From Conus ventricosus (Eukaryota > Mollusca > Gastropoda > Neogastropoda > Conidae): DNA of 64,000 nt. Of the stretch, positions 59,296-64,000 are shown piece after piece. How positions within the stretch are numbered: the stretch's first letter is position 1; each line of letters opens with the position of its first letter. The position numbers and the translations under genes are program-made. Where the stretch lies: positions 1,388,806 through 1,452,805 of the forward strand of contig CM031621.1 in assembly GCA_018398815.1 (NCBI GenBank), given 5' to 3'. The notes beneath the pieces were generated by a model. It was not told the DNA's origin. It ran no database searches and saw only the letters and a list, made by a program, of their open reading frames with translations.

Positions 59296-59403
59296 CTGTT
59301 CCAGAAGCAGAGTCTTCTGTCCAAGCTTGGCCAAGCTGTAGGCCGACGCACTGCCCTCCACACCCGCTCCAATCACAATGACATCGTACACCTCTGAAGT
59401 CAT
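59296..59403 (-). CDS. PIPOX: PIPOX-like exon 1, start of the protein
   Basis: 36 codons from ATG 59403 ([20 protein letters not shown]) to LLLEQ, donor GTATTCATG, phase 0. [19 protein letters not shown] is the N-terminal Rossmann dinucleotide-binding motif (GxGxxG: G-A-G-V-E-G) and TLLLEQ the second strand that ends in the acidic residue holding the FAD ribose. The family oxidises sarcosine or L-pipecolate with oxygen, giving H2O2, normally in peroxisomes. A start at 59445 would add 14 residues ([14 protein letters not shown]), but family proteins usually begin close to the Rossmann strand, so 59403 is preferred. Confidence 0.92.
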
Positions 59404-59479
59404 TCTTGTCCACGTCCCAAATCTACTGACAACGCATGAATGCACGGACTACTTATGGACAGTTCTTCAGATCTACACA

Positions 59480-59555
<76 letters not shown>

Positions 59556-60033
59556 TGTGTGTGTACGCGTGCATGCACATGTTTACATGTGTGCATGTAT
59601 GTGTGCACGCACGCACACGTACGTGTATGCGCACACCCCCACAATTCTCATGCAACACTCCATGTACATTACAAAACACTGATATTTATTACTATCTTTG
59701 TTTATCTCTCATGTATGAGCCATGCAGCCTAAGACCCAGTGAGTGCATGGTCACCTGTTTTAACACAATTCTCAGTGTGGATTTCAGACCACCTCTGCCA
59801 CTGTTTGTCTAAATGGGGACAGTGACCTTGCTGTCATGCAAATGTATAATTGTGTGAGAGAGTGAGTCTGTGTGTCTGTGCATGTACTTGAGGATGACTG
59901 GCTTTTGTGTGCGTGGGTGCGTGCATGCATGCGTGCGTGCATGCATGTGTGTGTTTGTAGTGTGTGCTTCACTGCTTGCAAGCATGCATGCAAATTATTC
60001 TAACAGAAAGTGGGTCACAAGTTCAAAGCTGAC
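59404..60033. other. Region upstream of exon 1
   Basis: The presumed 5' untranslated/promoter side of the minus-strand gene. It contains a (GT)n tract at 59482-59564 with a TTG interruption, about 80 bp before the start codon, then GCATGC-rich sequence around 59910-59990. I see no clear TATA box. Confidence 0.5.
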
Positions 60034-60053
60034 ACAGAACTTAACTTAACTCC

Positions 60054-60080
60054 CTGATGAGTCCGATCCAGCGGACGAAA
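60054..60080 (+). ncRNA. Hammerhead ribozyme core 1
   Basis: CTGATGA, then stem II GTCCG/CGGAC with loop ATCCAG, then GAAA. All conserved core residues of a hammerhead (CUGAUGA and GAAA) are present and stem II pairs fully. The flanking helices I and III and the cleavage triplet are not obvious by eye. Confidence 0.7.
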
Positions 60081-60727
60081 GGCCTAGGAGCAGGCAATAC
60101 AAATAAATGTGCCCCTGAGAGGGATTACGATGGTTCCCTCAGGCAGCTAGTGAAGGGCTTCTTATAGTTTATAATATATTCCCCGTTATTTTCTTCATCA
60201 TCAATTACTTTTTTTGTTTTTGTTTGAAGTTTAAATCTTTGCCAAGTCATTACTATAACGACTGAAGAATTGTTAACCTGCACTTGTTTTCCCCCACTAT
60301 TTAATTGTTCAGCATTCTATTGTTAGGTCATCAGTGGGAGATTGCATCTCTTAGGAGATCCAAGTAAAGGTTGTTCTGTACAGTTCTTAGCCACTCACAA
60401 TGCTTGGGTTATTGAACAGCAGAGCTGACCACTCATCAGCCTGTTCCATATCTTTTGATCTCCCTTGCATCCTTGGATGGATCTCAAGTATAGGCTCAAA
60501 GATTGTCCCCTACATTTTATACTGTTTGAATAATGCTTTTAGTTTTTCAGCAACTTTTTCCCTCTCCACACTTTTGTTTGTTCCAATTTGACTACCCTTC
60601 ACTGGCTGCTTTGGGGGTGCTGTTGGATTCTTTTTTGAACCCTTGGTGGTGAGAACACCACAGAATTATGGACTGTGGCGTGTCTCTATTTGACACCAAG
60701 AGCACAGACACAATCAGCCGTGTCTCC

Positions 60728-60754
60728 CTGATGAGTCCGATCCAGCGGACGAAA
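60728..60754 (+). ncRNA. Hammerhead ribozyme core 2
   Basis: Identical core, 674 bp after core 1. Preceded by a GACAC...GTGTC hairpin (from 60711) that could form part of helix I. Confidence 0.7.
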
Positions 60755-61393
60755 GGCCTAGGAGCAGGCAATACAAATAAATGTGCCTCTGAGAGGGATT
60801 ACGATGGTTCCCTCAGGCAGCTAGTGAAGGGCTTCTTATAGTTATAATATATTCCCCGTTATTTTCTTCATCATCAATTACTTTTTTGTTTTTTGTTTGA
60901 AGTTTAAATCTTTGCCAGTCATTACTATAAGACTGAAGATTGTTAACCTGCACTTGTTTTCCCCACTATTTAATTGTTCAGCATTCTATTGTTAGGTCAA
61001 TCAGTGGGAGATTGCATCTCTTAGGAGATCAAGTAAAGGTTGTTCTGTACAGTTCTTAGCCACTCACAATGCTTGGGTTTATTGAACAGCAGAGCTGACC
61101 ACTCAGCCTGTTCCATATCTTTGATCTCCCTTGCATCCTTGGATGGATCCTCAAGTATAGGCTCAAAGATTGTCCCCTACATTTTATACTGTTTGATAAT
61201 GCTTTTAGTTTTTCAGCAACTTTTTCCCTCTCCACACTTTCGTTTTGTTCCAATTTGACTACCCTTCACTGGCTGCTTTGGGGTGCTGTTGGATTCTTTT
61301 TTGAACCCTTGGGGGTGAGAACACCACAGAATTATGGACTGTGGCGTGTCTCTATTTGACACCAAGAGCACAGACACAATCAGCCGTGTCTCC

Positions 61394-61420
61394 CTGATGA
61401 GTCCGATCCAGCGGACGAAA
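61394..61420 (+). ncRNA. Hammerhead ribozyme core 3
   Basis: Identical core, 666 bp after core 2. Confidence 0.7.
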
Positions 61421-62062
61421 GGCCTAGGAGCAGGCAATACAAATAAATGTGCCTCTGAGAGGGATTACGATGGTTCCCTCAGGCAGCTAGTGAAGGGCTT
61501 CTTATAGTTATAATATATTCCCCGTTATTTTCTTCATCATCAATTACTTTTTTTGTTTTTGTTTGAAGTTTAAATCTTTGCAAGTCATTACTATAACGAC
61601 TGAAGAATTGTTAACCTGCACTTGTTTTCCCCCACTATTAATTGTTCAGCATTCTATTGTTAGGTCAATCAGTGGGAGATTGCATCTCTTAGGAGATCCA
61701 AGTAAAGGTTGTTCTGTACAGTTCTTAGCCACTCACAATGCTTGGGTTATTGAACAGCAGAGCTGACCACTCAGCCTGTTCCATATCTTTGATCTCCCTT
61801 GCATCCTTGGATGGATCCTCAAGTATAGGCTCAAAGATTGTCCCCTACATTTTATACTGTTTGAATAATGCTTTTAGTTTTTCAGCAACTTTTTCCCTCT
61901 CCACACTTTTGTTTTGTTCCAATTTGACTACCCTTCACTGGCTGCTTTGGGGGTGCTGTTGGATTCTTTTTTGAACCCTGGTGGTGAGAACACCACAGAA
62001 TTATGGACTGTGGCGTGTCTCTATTTGACACCAAGAGCACAGACACAATCAGCCGTGTCTCC

Positions 62063-62089
62063 CTGATGAGTCCGATCCAGCGGACGAAA
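62063..62089 (+). ncRNA. Hammerhead ribozyme core 4
   Basis: Identical core, 669 bp after core 3. Confidence 0.7.
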
Positions 62090-62734
62090 GGCCTAGGAGC
62101 AGGCAATACAAATAAATGTGCCTCTGAGAGGGATTACGATGGTTCCCTCAGGCAGCTAGTGAAGGGCTTCTTATAGTTATAATATATTCCCCGTTATTTT
62201 CTTCATCATCAATTACTTTTTTGTTTTTGTTTGAAGTTTAATCTTTGCCAAGTCATTACTATAACGACTGAAGAATTGTTAACCTGCACTTGTTTTCCCC
62301 CACTATTTAATTGTTCAGCATTCTATTGTTGGGTCAATCAGTGGGAGATTGCATCTCTTAGGAGATCCAAGTAAAGGTTGTTCTGTACAGTTCTTACCCA
62401 CTCACAATGCTTGGGTTATTGAACAGCAGAGCTGACCACTCAGCCTGTTCCATATCTTTTGATCTCCCTTGCATCTTGGATGGATCCTCAAGTATAGGCT
62501 CAAAGATTGTCCCCTACATTTTATACTGTTTGAATAATGCTTTTAGTTTTTTCAGCAACTTTTTCCCTCTCCACACTTTTGTTTTGTTCCAATTTGACTA
62601 CCCTTCACTGGCTGCTTTGGGGGTGCTGTTGGATTCTTTTTTGAACCCTTGGTGGTGAGAACACCACAGAATTATGGACTGTGGCGTGTCTCTATTTGAC
62701 ACCAAGAGCACAGACACAAATCAGCCGTGTCTCC

Positions 62735-62761
62735 CTGATGAGTCCGATCCAGCGGACGAAA
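62735..62761 (+). ncRNA. Hammerhead ribozyme core 5
   Basis: Identical core, 672 bp after core 4. This unit is cut off at 62980. Confidence 0.7.
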
Positions 62762-62992
62762 GGCCTAGGAGCAGGCAATACAAATAAATGTGCCTCTGAG
62801 AGGGATTACGATGGTTCCCTCAGGCAGCTAGTGAAGGCTTCTTATAGTTATAATATATTCCCGTTATTTTCTTCATCATCAATTACTTTTTTTGTTTGAA
62901 GTTTAAATCTTTGCCAAGTCATTACTATAACGACTGAAGAATTGTTAACCTGCACTTGTTTTTCCCCACTATTTAATTGTACAGAACTTAAC

Positions 62993-63200
62993 AGTGTGAG
63001 ATGCATGCTCTTTCTAAAGTAGAACACAGATTCATGTCAAACAACAGATGATGTAAAGTTCAAAAAGTCAAAGTACAGCCACCAGCAAGACACAACAGCC
63101 TTCTTCACATTTAACATTTGCAGAGATTGTGAAGTTGTCCCATATCACATCACACACAGACTCGTGAACACACACACACACACACATACAACTCAATTTT
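62993..63200. other. Unique sequence right of the ribozyme array
   Basis: Single-copy DNA with a short (CA)n at 63168-63186. No gene seen. Confidence 0.5.
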
Positions 63201-63246
63201 GGTCATACTCATAGCCAAGCCAACCATGAGGGGCCATATCAGGACT
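63201..63246 (-). mobile_element. Diverged SINE-tail module, copy C
   Basis: On the minus strand it reads GTCCTGATATGGCCCCTCAT then GGTTGGCTTGGCTATGA, a diverged relative of the 57-bp module. It lacks the TTATC tail, and no target duplication is evident. Confidence 0.55.
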
Positions 63247-63390
63247 CATCTTGTCAAAGTCAATTCCATTCAAAGATAATTAAAAAAAAAAAAAAAAAAA
63301 AAAAAGCAAGTCTTTTCTATAACAGAATTTTTTCTAAAACATTCCAAAATTGCTTTAAAAATCTTTCTTCCATAAACTCTTAAATCAATT

Positions 63391-63438
<48 letters not shown>

Positions 63439-63559
63439 AATACATGAAATAAATTGCTTATTGAACTTGGCAAGCTACACATCCATGTACAAAGGGGCAC
63501 AGGTTAAAGGGAAAATGTGTCATGAACAGCTGTGACTACAATACAAAAGAGAGAGAGAG

Positions 63560-63607
<48 letters not shown>

Positions 63608-63716
63608 CGAACGAACACAATTTTATTTTACCAGGGTAATGAGATAAGCAATACAAATGCTTTTTCCCACCCAACCCCGGGGTAAAAGGAAAGAAACAAA
63701 TTAAAGATCAAATTAA

Positions 63717-63747
<31 letters not shown>

Positions 63748-64000
63748 GAGACAGGCAGACAGACAGACAGAGACAGAGACAAGGAGGGAGATCTTTACCC
63801 CTCAAATGCTCCAGAAAACAATGACCCTCACCAAAATAAAATCATACCTAAAACAAGCTGTGCTGACTTCAAATACCCCCCTTACCTGCCACAGCCACAT
63901 ACATGTACGCAGTTCGAGATCTTCAATCCAGGTCAACCTGTCCAGGTCAAGGTGATTCACCCAGCAACAAACACACATTGCTGACCCAGCATACTCTTGG
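63247..64000. repeat. Cluster of simple repeats at the right edge
   Basis: Poly(A) 63280-63305, (CA)n 63392-63435, (GA)n 63547-63602 and (GACA)n 63719-63779 within 500 bp, in otherwise single-copy DNA. No gene is recognised up to the window end. Confidence 0.9.

Larger units (their letters stand above)
60034..62992 (+). mobile_element. Tandem hammerhead-ribozyme repeat array with target-site duplication
   Basis: About 4.4 tandem units of roughly 670 bp, nearly identical, each with one hammerhead core. The block runs from 60046 to 62980 and is flanked by the direct repeat ACAGAACTTAAC at 60034-60045 and 62981-62992. The first unit starts 8 bp before a ribozyme core and the last ends in mid-unit. 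Such tandem, ribozyme-bearing DNA with a 12-bp target duplication fits retrozyme-like or non-autonomous Penelope-like retroelements. No reverse transcriptase is encoded. A minus-strand stretch with EREKVAEKLKAL recurs in each unit and could be a remnant of a coding region. Confidence 0.8.

Noticed and set aside
60400..62658. Recurring plus-strand frames starting MLGLLNSRADHSACS
   Set aside because: They repeat once per 670-bp unit, vary in frame and length between units, and have no recognisable domain.

Overview
This is eukaryotic, intron-rich DNA from an invertebrate. A mollusc is most likely, inferred from a short retroposed tail family, a (TCAA)n-tailed LINE 3' end and a Polinton-like element. 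Almost the whole window looks like one very large gene on the minus strand, an FAD-dependent peroxisomal sarcosine oxidase / L-pipecolate oxidase (PIPOX-like). Its introns are filled with minisatellites and transposable elements. I find exon 1 at 59403-59296, exon 2 at 58015-57867, exon 3 at 57110-56897, exon 4 at 50583-50400, exon 5 at 34646-34507 and again at 7884-7735, and exon 6 at 30103-29950 and again at 361-209. Any last exons lie left of the window.

Layout from left to right. 1-10.5 kb: exon 6 (copy 1), a 6.2 kb array of 33-bp repeats, an 87-bp array, exon 5 (copy 1), then 37-bp and 54-bp arrays. 10.5-22.2 kb: a broken Polinton/adintovirus-like element with an A32-type packaging ATPase, probable capsid genes and a protein-primed DNA polymerase B. 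It is crossed by 4.4 kb of very poor sequence (14.1-18.5 kb) and ends at a 1000-N scaffold gap. 22.2-24.5 kb: unassigned DNA, a small cysteine-rich ORF, a 46-bp array and a LINE 3' end. 24.5-29.95 kb: a 46-bp minisatellite that grew from the exon 6 splice junction. 29.95-38.7 kb: a second copy of the 0.2-10.5 kb segment (exons 6 and 5 with the same array families). 39.07-50.39 kb: a full-length Ty3/gypsy retrotransposon with 2.23 kb LTRs and the unusual order PR-IN-RT-RNaseH (Gmr1-like), inserted 11 bp past the exon 4 splice donor. 50.4-59.4 kb: exons 4, 3, 2 and 1 with more arrays. 60.0-63.0 kb: a tandem array of about 670-bp units, each carrying a hammerhead-ribozyme core, flanked by a 12-bp target-site duplication.

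The most unusual points are these. (1) The hammerhead concatemer was inserted as a block. (2) Two minisatellites have repeat units that contain an exon end plus its splice donor, so decoy donors are multiplied about 5-fold and more than 100-fold. (3) A 57-bp retroposed module is present twice with identical ends, once with a perfect 13-bp target-site duplication. (4) The gypsy element has copia-like domain order. (5) The duplicated exon pair shows reciprocal damage. Small indels are common throughout, so some frameshifts may be assembly errors. The two copies of the duplicated segment also sit on opposite sides of the N gap, so a false haplotype duplication is a serious alternative.
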